DNA from: Gnetum montanum
Lineage: Eukaryota > Streptophyta > Gnetopsida > Gnetales > Gnetaceae
Length of the DNA stretch: 64,000 nucleotides
Assembly (NCBI GenBank): GCA_015680685.1
Contig: MNCI01023402.1
Coordinates: forward strand, 67,296-131,295
Direction: 5' to 3'
Part shown: positions 1 through 10,468 of the stretch, piece by piece
How the letters are laid out: the number at the start of each line of letters is the position of its first letter
Numbering within the stretch: position 1 is the stretch's first letter
Made by a program: the position numbers and the translations under genes
The notes under the pieces: model-generated
Databases searched by the model: none
Told to the model about the DNA's origin: nothing
The model's input: the letters and a program-made list of their open reading frames with translations, nothing else

Positions 1-850
1 TTCTATCAGGCAACAAGAACAATAAGAGCAATCTAAAAATCCCAAAATTACTTGCCAAGGATGATACTATCTAAACCACTAGCTAAACAATTTAAACAAA
101 ACAAAAAATGAAATGCATAACTCACAAGACCATGACAAAGAGGCTGAAATCTTTATTCTAGCAAGCCATCTTGCAAGCAATCGTTCACACTTTCTTCTTT
201 ACAAAATGCTCTTCTCCTAAGACTCAAAGTGTCTCCAAGTAAGAGCCCAAATGCTAACTAGTAGCCTTCAAAATGTGATGTATGAGACCCCAAGTGTGAT
301 GTGAGAAGTGATGATGATCCTTGTATAAAACAGTAGCTGCTAATGGACATGTGCTGCCAGCCGCTATGTTTGAAAAGAAAGGTTGGCAACCAGACCTTGT
401 TGCCAATTCCCCCAAGTTGTTGTTTCTTGTTGCCCCCTCTCTTTATAGTGGCCCTACAGGAGAAACCCTAACCCTAAATCATCTATTTTTGTTAACTGAT
501 GTCAACTGTCAACTGTCTTTGCCATGCCAAACGCTATGCGGAAAAATGCCACCACCAATATTTGACATTTGAAATGGTGTGAAATGCATAGAATAACAAC
601 TTTTGATATAGAAAATCGATGGCACTTGTTACTGGTAATAAGAATAAGCACAAAAAATTCACCGTGTAAATTCAAATACTATATGAACTCAGAAGCATCT
701 CAATAGAGGTTTACACATCAAGTTGTAATTCTAGGGAACATTACCTCTACAACCCTATATCTAACCTTGAAACTAATTTAAAGTGCAATTGTTATGTTAT
801 TACTGTTGGTCAAGGCCCTATGCCTAGCATGGGTGAGGTTGGCCTCAACA
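1..850 (-). mobile_element. probable LTR fragment of an unassigned LTR retrotransposon
   Basis: Read on the minus strand, a purine tract with TTTGGGGGCTAAG (851-863) is followed directly by TGTTGAGGCC, a typical PPT/LTR junction with a TG start. About 400 bp further in, minus CTATAAAG (441-448) in a pyrimidine-rich setting is a plausible TATA box. A AATCTTTATT-like segment near 150 resembles the R/U5 part of the other LTRs here. The other LTR end lies left of the window, so this is inferred from junction structure only. CCCTAACCCTAAA near 471 is too short to be a telomere repeat. Confidence 0.35.
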
Positions 851-2149
851 CTTAGCCCCCAAACTATAGATTGCATGCAAGTGCAAGAACCATAAAATTT
901 TGAATGAAAATGCAACAGCTGGGGAAACAAAAACAACATGAAACACGAAATGCAAACTTGAAAGTAAACTATAATGTTCTAAACATGATCAAAATAACCA
1001 AATAATCGAAAGAGACATTGACATAGGCCATCCAAACAATCATTAAAATCTAAATATATGATTTATTGTTATTTTAACTAAGATCTATAGATATATATGT
1101 GTAATTATATATATATGTAGATATATGCTTAAGCTCTCATTCTCAATATTCTCACAAGGTAACAGTAAAAGTAGGCAGACTATTTTGAGCAAGTGACTTA
1201 TAGAAAACTTAATGAAGAGGATGAGCTAAAACTTATGTTAGATCATAGTAAGCCACAACTTTCAAATTTTTCCTTGGTTTTTTTTTTTTTGGAAACTTAA
1301 ATTTAAAAGGGGAAACGGAGGTTAGGGTGAAGATTGCTACCGGACCCCATCACGCTGAAGAACTTATTACACTACCAATGAACATGGTCCTCATTTTTTG
1401 TTTTGTTTTTTTTTTTAATGAAACTTTGCTCATGGTGTACTTCATTCTTGAGGTAGGAATTCCAACACGAGTCTGGCCAATTAGCTACACTGCCAAAGAG
1501 CATGGTCCTTTTGGAAACTTTGCCCATGGTGCAGTTCAACCCTCATGTATGTGCCTTTGATTGGTGGCATCATAGCAGGTCTCCTGGGTGGCTAAGGAGT
1601 CTCAAGTAGAAATCAACACACTTCACCCTGTTGTTCACAGGATAGCCATGGATCATCATACCTGAGGGCTTGGGCTTATGAGAGGAAAGGATAGAATTTT
1701 CCAAGGTTTCATAAATAGAAAAAGAAGATCAAAGGTAAGCTATTCATAATCTAGTCAAGGTTCCTAAAGAGGAAGAGAAGACCACCAGGAAGGTTAAAAT
1801 AAAGTAAAGAAAATGACTATGAAGAGGGACAAGCTACAAATGAGGTAATAGTCTATAATAGGACAAGCTATGGATTGCTAAAGGAGTTTAACAGGGCTTG
1901 GCCCACATAAGACTAAATAACCAAGAAAATTTCTAGAAAACCTATCATGAGTAATAGGCAAAGGCAAGCATCGTAAGGATGTAGCTAAAGAAAGAAAGAA
2001 TAAATAAGAATAAATAGAGAATATTATGAAGAAGTAATTCATAATAAGTTAGCCAAGTATAAAGAAGCAAGGATAATGAATCAAGTCCAAGTATTAGAGT
2101 TCATATAAATTGAGTTTTGAACTAGAATCGTAAGTATATTATATCTTAG
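851..2149. other. unassigned A/T-rich stretch
   Basis: Contains a short TA microsatellite near 1085-1130 and poly-T runs near 1277 and 1408. A 77-codon open frame at 1327-1560 contains a homopolymer and matches nothing I recognise. It is probably the internal region of the element whose LTR lies to the left, but no domain supports this. Confidence 0.4.
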
Positions 2150-2575
2150 GATGAAGAAGTGAATACAAACTAAAAGAAGAAAAACCATTAGAAATAATGA
2201 CATCACCAAAACACAGGAAGTTCTTAGCTAGGCAAAACCTAGAGATATAGGGTCATAAAATACATTTTAGGAAAACAAAGAAAAAAACCATAGATCATAT
2301 GTCATGCAATGCTCTCAACCAATCCTTATGAAATTTTGCCACACTCAACAATAGGGTTAGAGAACATTTATTAGATAAATAAAATATGAATATCTAAAAA
2401 GGTTCATAACAACACCCGTGCACCTAAGCATCTCAAAGCTCATCAACATAAACCTCATATGCAATACCAAAAATAAATTGAGCCAATAACATGCATAAAC
2501 CCACATGCAAGCACAAGCATTACAAACTCTATAAAGATCATACGTACCAAGGATATGTACCAAGAATTTGCATGC
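2150..2575 (-). mobile_element. chromovirus LTR fragment, inverted
   Basis: The minus strand here is closely similar to the plus-strand LTR that begins at 3088; both read through a GCATGTTATTGGCTC-like segment and a long ATGAGGTTTATGTTGATGAG-like segment. It ends near 2575, where the LTR start would be, and fades out near 2150. Together with the 3088 copy it makes an inverted repeat with arms of roughly 300-400 bp around a loop of about 0.5 kb. Confidence 0.7.
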
Positions 2576-2640
2576 AAATTAAAGTAGCTCAAGATTGTTA
2601 AGAAAACTACGTGAGCTATAGGAGGAGACCTCTCAAGTTT

Positions 2641-3065
2641 GCAATTGATGACAAGACATTTGTTCATGTTTCTCTACTAAAAATCTTGATGTGTTTTGGT
2701 TAGAAAGGAAAACTTGCATGTCATTACATTGGACCATTCAATGTTCTACAATGCATAAAAGCAATTGCATATTATGTTGATATGCCTCTACAACTTTCAA
2801 GTATGCATGATGTGCTTTATGTCCCCATGTCATGGAAGTATGTTCCCATTGACAATCATGTTGTTGATTAATCTAAGGTATAACTTCAAGCTAATGACTT
2901 GTATGTGAAGCATTTTGTTGGGATCATGGACCAAATGATCATCAATTGCATAACAAGATAGTTCTCATGGCGAAGGTCTTGTGGAGTTGTCATAATTCTT
3001 AAGAGGCCACTTGGAAGCTTGAGTTTGATTTACATTTTTCCCATCCTAAGATCGTTTGAGAGAAA
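2641..3065 (+). pseudogene. Ty3/gypsy chromovirus pol, C-terminal end (integrase tail)
   Basis: Broken translation shows the hallmarks of the integrase C-terminus of Del/Tekay-type elements: a GPF segment (IGPFNVL), then HDVLYVPMSWKYVP, then KVLWSCHNS, EATWKLE and a closing HP segment like the usual end of the polyprotein. Several stops and at least one frame change interrupt it. The polypurine tract and LTR start follow directly, as expected for the 3' end of such an element. Everything upstream (gag, protease, RT, integrase core) is missing. Confidence 0.8.
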
Positions 3066-3071
3066 GATTCT

Positions 3072-3087
3072 TAAGAGAGGAGGAGGA
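3072..3087 (+). other. polypurine tract before chromovirus LTR
   Basis: TAAGAGAGGAGGAGGA lies immediately before TGTAACAACCC, the canonical start of a chromovirus LTR. This is the expected plus-strand priming site. Confidence 0.8.
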
Positions 3088-4449
3088 TGTAACAACCCAT
3101 ATTTTTGGTATCTTAGTATGTATGATCTTTATAGATGTTGTGATGCTTATGCTCATGTGTGGGTTTATGCATGTTATTGGCTCAGTTTATTTTTGGTCTT
3201 GCATATGAGGTTTATGTTGATGAGCTGTGAGATGCTTGGGTGCATGGGTATTATTATGTATTTTTTTTATATTCATATTTTATTTATATGTATTTATTTC
3301 CATCCCACAGATGTGCACTAACCCTATTATTATGTGGTAGGATTTCATGAGAATTGGTTGGGAGCATGACATGGCATGCAATCTATGGTTTGTTTATTTG
3401 TTTTCCTTGAATGTATGTTAAGACCTTGCTTATTATATGTGTTGGTAGATGCTTGTGTAATGTTTAATTTATTAGTTTTTACTATATTATGAGAGGCTTA
3501 TTAGGATATTTAGAGAATAGTGGTTCTTTTGGTATTTGTTTTATTGACTAATTTTAGCATGTATGAGAGTTACATAAGATTGGAAGAAGTTGCTTATGTG
3601 ATGGGAAGAATTAGTGGAAATATTCTTTTAGTTTGGTATTTCTTTTGGAAATTGGTTGTTTTCTCACAATTCATAATTTTGGTTAGTCTCTATTGAAACT
3701 TCCATGGTTCATTTTTCCAAGCACTTTGATGATTTAAAAGAGGTGTTGTGGGAGACTGGAGCTAGTGGAGGTGCTAGTGGATTGCATATTGGTTGTGTTG
3801 TTGCTTGAATATTTGTTGCTTTACTATTTTACCTTTTGGTTTTCATCATGCAAATTCAAAAGTGAGTAATCTTGGCCCCTTTTCCATTTACGGTTATAGG
3901 TTTTTATACACATTCATGGGATAGGTATTATTTATTATTGTTGTGGGCTCATGGGTATTGCTTTGAATGCTTAGAATGTTATTTCAATAAATTTTTTGAG
4001 TAATTGATGGTAAATGTATTGTTGTGTCCATCGTTTCGAGTATGGTACTATGAGGATCATCCCAACAATTTTGTGGGACTAGGTTTTATTAATTTAATGG
4101 GTTTTACCAATTGTGATAATATGTTTGAAACTTTTGTAATTTTTTTTATGTGATCTCAAACCTAGAGGGAGATGGGGTTTGGTTTCATATGGTAGTTCAT
4201 TTGGTGAATTAAGGATTTCCATTCATCATGATATTCTTACTCAAATCCGATTTTCCTTTCCAATTTTATGATCTTGTTATGCTTTTTGTGATCACTTGGT
4301 TGCATAGCAATTTTGGTTTGAATTCCTCTTTCTCTTTTTTGTATTATGATCTTGGATGTATGAACACTAATCTTTTCATATTGAGATTTCTAGCCTTGTG
4401 TTTTGTCAATTTGAGTTCTCATTTCAATCATTGGATTGCTCTTGCTCTT
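3088..4449 (+). mobile_element. chromovirus LTR, interrupted by element A
   Basis: Starts TGTAACAACCCA after a PPT and pol end. A second copy of its first 700 bp lies at 14950-15640 and an inverted fragment at 2150-2575. The sequence is cut at 4449 by element A and should resume at 13171, so this LTR or its flank runs into the palindrome array there. Its 3' end was not found. Confidence 0.7.
4445..4449. repeat. target site duplication of element A (left copy)
   Basis: CTCTT directly precedes TGATGAG; the same CTCTT follows the other LTR at 13166-13170. A perfect 5-bp duplication is standard for Ty3/gypsy integration. Confidence 0.9.
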
Positions 4450-5305
4450 TGATGAGTGGCGAGGTATCCCTACACTCAACCATACGAATACGAGTGTTTC
4501 AAGCATAATCCAGTTGAACTCCGCAGACAGGCTAGTTGTGGTTTCTAGACAGTTACTCGTAGATCGCAGTTCATTGTCTTCCCACCTAGACTAGTATTAG
4601 CTTTTTCACGTATGGTTTAGTCCAGAGTGAGGTGTATGATGTGTTCTGATACTAATGCTACTCCTGGGGCTAATGAAAAATAATATCAACTAAACTAGGA
4701 GAGAGAGAGAGAGAGAGAGAAATTCTAAGCTAGCCTAAGTGCAATGAGCATCCATTCCTTAATCATCTGTACACATCTTGGACCTCGTGCACGACTACCA
4801 TTGGGATTACCAAGCGCATGGCCTAAGTATGCTACTAGGTTACCAAGTAGTCACACTTAAATGCTCGTGATTAAGTCGTACTCATTCCACGTTACTAGGA
4901 GATAAAGGTAGAGAGATATTAACTATGAAAGCAATAAATAACAATAACATTTAAATAATTATGCTAAGTAGATGCTACAATGATGAAGTAATCTCAATCT
5001 TTATTACTAGTCATGTGCGTGTCCAAGTACATCACACTCGAATAAGGATGTCGTACAATTACAATCATCACACTACGGGCATGCACTAGGAGAAAGGGTT
5101 GAGAGAAAAAACTGATGTACAAAAAACTATGAAAAACTTAAACTTCCTAAAACTCTAAAAAACTGCCTACCAAATCTGTCTACCTCTTATATATAGATGA
5201 GGAGATAGGCTGCAATATCGTGTCTAGGCTGCAATATCGCATACGTGATATTGCATACGCAATATCATGGGTGTGATATCGCAACCAACAATTCATGGCT
5301 CATCA
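4450..5305 (-). repeat. element A 3' LTR
   Basis: Pairs with 12344-13165. On the minus strand it starts TGATGAGCC next to the PPT. U3 holds a palindrome block (about 5211-5283, GATATC units) followed by a TATA box (5188-5196). A GA microsatellite at about 4698-4721 is shared with the partner LTR. Confidence 0.92.
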
Positions 5306-5318
5306 TACCCCCATGACT
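5306..5318 (-). other. element A polypurine tract
   Basis: Minus AGTCATGGGGGTA abuts the LTR start TGATGAG. Related motifs recur at 8585-8600 and 10230-10247 inside the same element. Confidence 0.75.
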
Positions 5319-5509
5319 AAATGAAAACTCGTCCTCGAGTTAAAGTGACAATAAGCTCCATTGATTACATAGTGGATAGGTATGGGATTATTGACTGATG
5401 AGAATGGGTTCATGCCGTAGTATGGAATCAAAAAAAAATTGAGACACAACATAAAGAAGGCAAAAGAAAATCCTATAACTACAAAATTGGTGGAACTCAT
5501 GTAGTTCCT

Positions 5510-8288
5510 GGTGGCGATGGCTCCTCCATGGATGCCTTTCCCTTGTCTTGTGCTCCAAGTCTTGGGATTTGATGGTGTTAAAGTATGGCCTAGAATTTCT
5601 CCTCTTTAGTTCGGGGATCCTATGTCATCCATGTCAATGTTTCGATGTTTGATGGAGTCGGCACCTCCCATGGGCATGGTAGTTGCAGAAACATTTTATT
5701 CACTTTGACATACCAGGCTACAAATACCCATCATTCCTCCTCGTAACCTCTGGCTTTGTCTCTGTATTCTTGGAAATCTGCCAATCATTGAGCCAAGTCT
5801 GTTGCAACACCTTTTTTTCCCTGGTAGCTTGCTTTAACCACCTCGAGCTCAGAATTATAACCTCCAATTTTTGCAATAATTTCTTGCATTCTACAAATTC
5901 TATTTCATATTTGACATAGGTGGTGGCTACCTGTTGCTTGAGCTTTGTTCTTAGGCACCTTGTTGTTAACATGGCAAGGTTAGCATACCACAGGTTTGCT
6001 AACTCCATGTACTCTGTAAGGTCTTGGATTTGTAGGTCCCAGTTCTTAACTTCTACCTAGTTGGCAAATGCATATGTGTCCAATATGGCCCACCAATCAG
6101 TGTGTTGACCACTGAGAGCATTGATGTGGGCCTTGGCCATATGGATCTCCTTCTCAATGATCTATTTATACATCCCCACCTAGTCCTGAAAATGCTCCTT
6201 TAGCTTTTCATGTTGTTTAGCCTCATTCCACCATGCTCTTATTTCAATAGCCATCTTCTAACAGATGGCACATACCTCCTCCATTGAGAGGGTTCAATTT
6301 TTCCTAGCTAAACAGTTCATGTCCTAGTTGACCCTAACTAATTGTTCTCGCAGTTGTTGAAAATGTTCTTTGAGAATATCCTTTTGTTTTTTCACAAAGG
6401 TCAACCGAAGGTTGTCAGCAACAAGTTGCTTGTTTTCTTCTTGTAAGTCTTTGAGTTCCTTGCTATGTGCGTAAGTTTGCGCTTGTGCTACAAAGGCATC
6501 CCAAAAAGCCTTCTCTTTTTCTTCTGCCACCTTCTTATTCTTTGTTAGTAGTTTGGTCAGTTGCTCAGTTTTGAAAGTGTCCAGCTGGTCTGCAGGAACA
6601 AATTGCAAAGGATCCCGCTGTGCTACTTGTAGGGCCACAAGCCTTTCTTGCAATTTTTGTACCTCTGCTTCAACATGCTCAGCCCTCATCTCTGTCAAGA
6701 CCAACTTCTCCTTGGTGGAAATAAGGTCTGATTGAATTGCTGTAACATCCTGAGGGATGTCAAACAGGGACGTCATTACCTATCCTATTTGTAGCAATCA
6801 ATCAAGTACATCCTCATGTTCCACAGGAGTCATTGAGGTTTCGGCCAGAGTTTGAGCATCCCGTGATCCTGTAAGGTCTACTGGTGGCACAACAAATACA
6901 TTGAATGATTCCTTAATGTGGTCTACTACCACTTCTGTGACTCCTGCTACATTCTGGTGCTACATGACCACCACTATGGCCCCTTCACCAGTTTCTAATT
7001 GCACTTGAAAGAATGCAGCATTCCCTAAGATCTGTTGTGACCAAGTGCTCTCCCCTCCTCCTGTATGAATGGACACTTCACCCTTTGCATGATCCAAGGA
7101 AATCATGGGTTGTATGGCATCGTTGATGACGCGGAAGAGATTTGCATCATCACGACTTCCCCAACTGACTGTCTCAGCGATGGCCCTGAGATGGCTTATC
7201 AATGGTCTGTAATCTTGCGGTGGCGGTGGTTGATCCTGGCCCTTGCTAGGCCCTGCTTTTTGTTGTTGGCTGGGCCCCATGCTTGGAATTTGGTTGGGTC
7301 CTGCAAGTTGAGTTGCAATTGGCCTAGCTGTCTATTCTTTTTCTTGTTCTGGTCCCAGCATCTCACCAGTGATTTTCCTTACAGCTGGTGGCTTTAGCAG
7401 TTCGGCGTATGAAGCATTTTGGGCTTTTCGAAGGACATCATTGGTATATCCTCTAATGCCAGCTCATCTGCACAGCTTTCTAATAAGACAAGGGAAGGGC
7501 AACGTAAGCTTCCCTATCTTCCATTCTTCAAACTGCCTCAGGATCTCCGTAAAATATAGATGAGGTAGGTTAGCATTAACCTTTCCCATCAACACTGCAC
7601 ATCCTCTTTCCACATATGTTGAAATTATTTTTAAGCCCTTTGTGGGGAAGAGGTGATAAGTCCCTATTTTGAAATAGATCCTCTCTTCCATCATCAACTC
7701 GCCAAACGTCTTATCCTCCTTGCCATACGTCCTTCCTAACCAAACTTGTCGTGCATCAGGGTCTGAGCAAGTAGACAACTAAGCAACCTTTGGCCCTATA
7801 TTCAGAAGGTTAAATACTTTCAAAATGGCTTGAATAGAGAAATCAACTGTCACACTACAAATGTTGACCATGGTGCCTTATTCCTTGTTGTGCCAAAATT
7901 GGTACGTTTCCCCTAAATACCAGGCACCACTTTCAGAGAGGATAGGCCATAATGGGAACCCTTTGAGGTAATCCCTAACAGCCTCCACAACAAATTCTAT
8001 GAAAGATTCAAAATTTAATTCCACAATTATTGTAGTGAATATGGACCTTTCATGGATAGCCTAAACACAATCCTGGGGAAACGTGAGATGTTGTCCCTGT
8101 TCAGGCACTACCACAGTTCCTCCTTCTACCTACCTTGATTGTATAGTAGCAGGGTCCTCCTGGTAAATACTAAATGATTATTCCTCCTAATCTGTATGCT
8201 ATCTAGCAGGCACTTGTCCTTCACCTCTCCTAGGTCATTTACTCCCACCTTGAGCGAGACCTTCCTGTTGTCCATGCTTCAGGGCCAT
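5510..8288 (-). pseudogene. element A ORF2: long coiled-coil protein of unknown function
   Basis: ATG at 8288-8286 follows a splice-acceptor-like TTGCAG. After an early frame change the same protein seen in C and D can be followed for roughly 900 codons with scattered stops, many TAG at likely former CAG. Order: a variable start; YLGETYQFWHNK; a helical domain around 7464-7778 with EERIYFKIGTYHLFP, VERGCAVLMGKVNANLP and LPFPCLIRKLCR; a proline/glutamine linker; then a long charged coiled coil (clear at 6324-6776 and 5718-6008). The helical domain resembles in layout the 'putative plant transposon protein' domain associated with Athila-type elements; this is judged by eye. I see no signal peptide or membrane helix, so I do not call it an envelope. 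The 3' end is uncertain. Confidence 0.7.
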
Positions 8289-8303
8289 CTGCAATCACAC
8301 AAG
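8289..8303 (-). promoter_or_regulatory. putative 3' splice site directly before ORF2
   Basis: Minus TTGTGTGATTGCAG runs straight into ATGGCC. CAG|ATG also occurs at the ORF2 start of C (55708) and D (63937), and at the ORF2 stub of F (44729). A spliced subgenomic mRNA would place this ATG first. Confidence 0.5.
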
Positions 8304-8584
8304 GTCTATCGTTAGTAAGGTTGTTACCAAAGTTAGGTTATACCTTACTACTTGCCTTAATTGAATTGTTTTACATCCATGTGATGTTGATTAAAATGCC
8401 CCCTAAATATTATAATAGTGAGTCCTCTTTGCTTAAGTGGTTTTCCAAATCTAGTTTCCTAGTATAACTAAGGGGATGAAATTGTTTTTGACACTTTTAT
8501 CCTTAATTTTATAGCTAATTACCCTTGATAATGTCCTTCAAGCGATGAAAAATTTCAAAAAAGTTATGCACTATTTGGCATGTG

Positions 8585-8600
8585 CCCCTCCCCCATGACT
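8585..8600 (-). other. internal PPT-like motif upstream of ORF2 (element A)
   Basis: Minus CAGTCATGGGGGAGGGG lies about 300 bp upstream of ORF2. The same core lies at the equivalent place in B (24789), C (56061), E1 (35402) and F (44522). Function unknown; see findings. Confidence 0.5.
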
Positions 8601-8772
8601 GAGCTGAACACTCTGGGTTCAAGTAGCTTCAAACAGAATGAAAATCGGAGGACCAGCAAACAAGTTATGGATATGAAAGTAAGGGATACGCAATCATGAG
8701 TCGTAGACAAAAAGTTGAAAGACTTGCCCCATGTGAGCAGTTAAAAATGATGGTAAGTAGTGTGGGGGGTCA

Positions 8773-8840
8773 CATATATATAGTTTTATGGGATGCGATA
8801 TCGCGTACGTGATATCGTAGATGCGATATCACGGCCTATC
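8773..8840 (-). promoter_or_regulatory. internal promoter-like block: GATATC/ACGT palindromes plus TATA
   Basis: On the minus strand three GATATC units embedded in GCGATATCGC and GTACGTGATATC-like palindromes (8794-8840) lead into a TATATATAT box (8773-8782). This is the arrangement seen in U3 of this element's LTRs, but it lies about 490 bp upstream of the ORF2 ATG. It would transcribe ORF2 directly. Confidence 0.5.
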
Positions 8841-10468
8841 GATGTTGAGGCACTATGGAATATACAAAATTTTTGAAGATTTTTTTGAAGTGAACGATGG
8901 AAACTAAGGATATGTGGATGAGTGTTAAGGGTTCCAAGGTAATTTAACCAGTTTTGAAGGAATGAACAATTGTGTGTGTGTGTGGAATTGATCAATAAAG
9001 GCCTTAGGTGGTAAGGGAGAGAAAAAGGCTATGTGATGGTTCATAGGAACATTTGAATCAGAGGGGCAGTAATAAGGGAAAGAACATCATTGAAAATATA
9101 CTGAGGGTAATAGATGGTATGTGGAAGATGTGTTATGAGTGCATATTTCAAAAACTATGCAAGTGGGTCCTCCCCAAAGCAAGTTCCAACCTATAATGCC
9201 CTTGTGTAACCACACTTAAAAGTGTCCATGGGCACTCGAAGGGTTAAATGTAATCCACACTGGTTCCACAAAACACACACATGTAAGTATCACCGAAATG
9301 AGGTAGAAATTCTATGCTACAAAAGATATGAGCTACAATTACATGAACAACGAGATGAGATGGACTATAGAAGGGATTGTAGAGATTGGGACATGAGGTA
9401 ACTAACCCAGAGCACAATGAATTCTGCCTGTAAAGCATGATTAATGTGTCATTAACCTGTCATTCCAAGATCAGGACCAAGTCCATTCCTCTAATCAGTG
9501 ACATCGCATTGTTTCATCCCATGATGAGCAACTATGAGAGTACCATAACAACAATGCATACGATCACTTGGCATTTTGTTCAAGGGAGGAGTGATTTTTT
9601 TTTGTTGTGGCACTTTCTTTGTGTTTTTTTTTTTCGATTGCTGGATCCAAAGAAGCTGCCAACCTTCAGGCATGGGTGCATGTGTTTCCAATGGGACCCC
9701 CTAAAACAGCATTGGATTTTTTAGTGCCTTTTGATTACTCTTACTCCCATTTTGTGTTAGATCTACAAGGATCTTTCATACAACCATGTTGCATGATAGC
9801 TCTCACAGATGTCACCAAAGAGAATCCGCAAGTCCCCTTGATGTCACATCCTAATCATTCCCTCTTGAACCATCCTTCTTCATTCTGGGTATAATAAATA
9901 CAAAATTAATTTTAAGTCTTAATAATGTCAAGAATATCACTGTACCCTCAGACAGAAACTCTTATTTGTAGAATGGATTATGAGTGGATGTAATGGGCTC
10001 ACTGTCCAAATAATTGATTGCTCGAGACTCAATAACATAAAACACACCTCAACCAATGAGACACATGAGTGTTTTATTCGTAGATGAGATTACTTATAAA
10101 AAGATAAAAAGATAACAAAACAAAAAGATAAAACAAGTAATTAAAAAATGAAAACTGGAAAACAAAAAATTGTAAAATTAAAGAAAATGAAAAATATTTA
10201 TTAATCCTGCTTGTTATTAGAATAAGGGATATCCCCCATAACTAAATGGTTGAGCATGGCAAGTATTAATAATTGAAAGATGAGGATCCTTGCATGTTGG
10301 AAATATCAAAACTTGGTCATACTTACCCCATTGGGGTTCACACACCTAATTATAGTAAGCGTAGTGGGACAATTTATACGATGTGATTCCCGAGTAAAGA
10401 GTTGACCCACTATGATACTTGAGACCGTAAGATGGTATGCAAGGATCAAGATGTCGCTCTCCATGATT
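8841..10468 (-). other. element A spacer between gag and ORF2 promoter block
   Basis: Non-coding. Includes a third PPT-like motif (10230-10247), an A/T- and poly-A-rich segment (10080-10200) and a part at 9180-9740 that is homologous to 56600-57120 in element C. Pol would be expected here in an autonomous relative; no RT, RNase H or integrase motif is visible. Confidence 0.6.

Noticed and set aside
470-486. Interstitial telomere repeat
   Set aside because: Only two CCCTAA-like units.
1327-1560. Small host gene
   Set aside because: Open frame includes poly-T and has no recognisable domain or splice context.
5211-5283. Spaced palindromes as a CRISPR array or bacterial operator set
   Set aside because: Units are short, uneven, inside a plant LTR next to a TATA box, with no spacer/repeat structure.
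5510-8288. ORF2 as an envelope protein
   Set aside because: It occupies the env position, but no signal peptide, membrane helix or cysteine-rich ectodomain is visible; it is mostly coiled coil.
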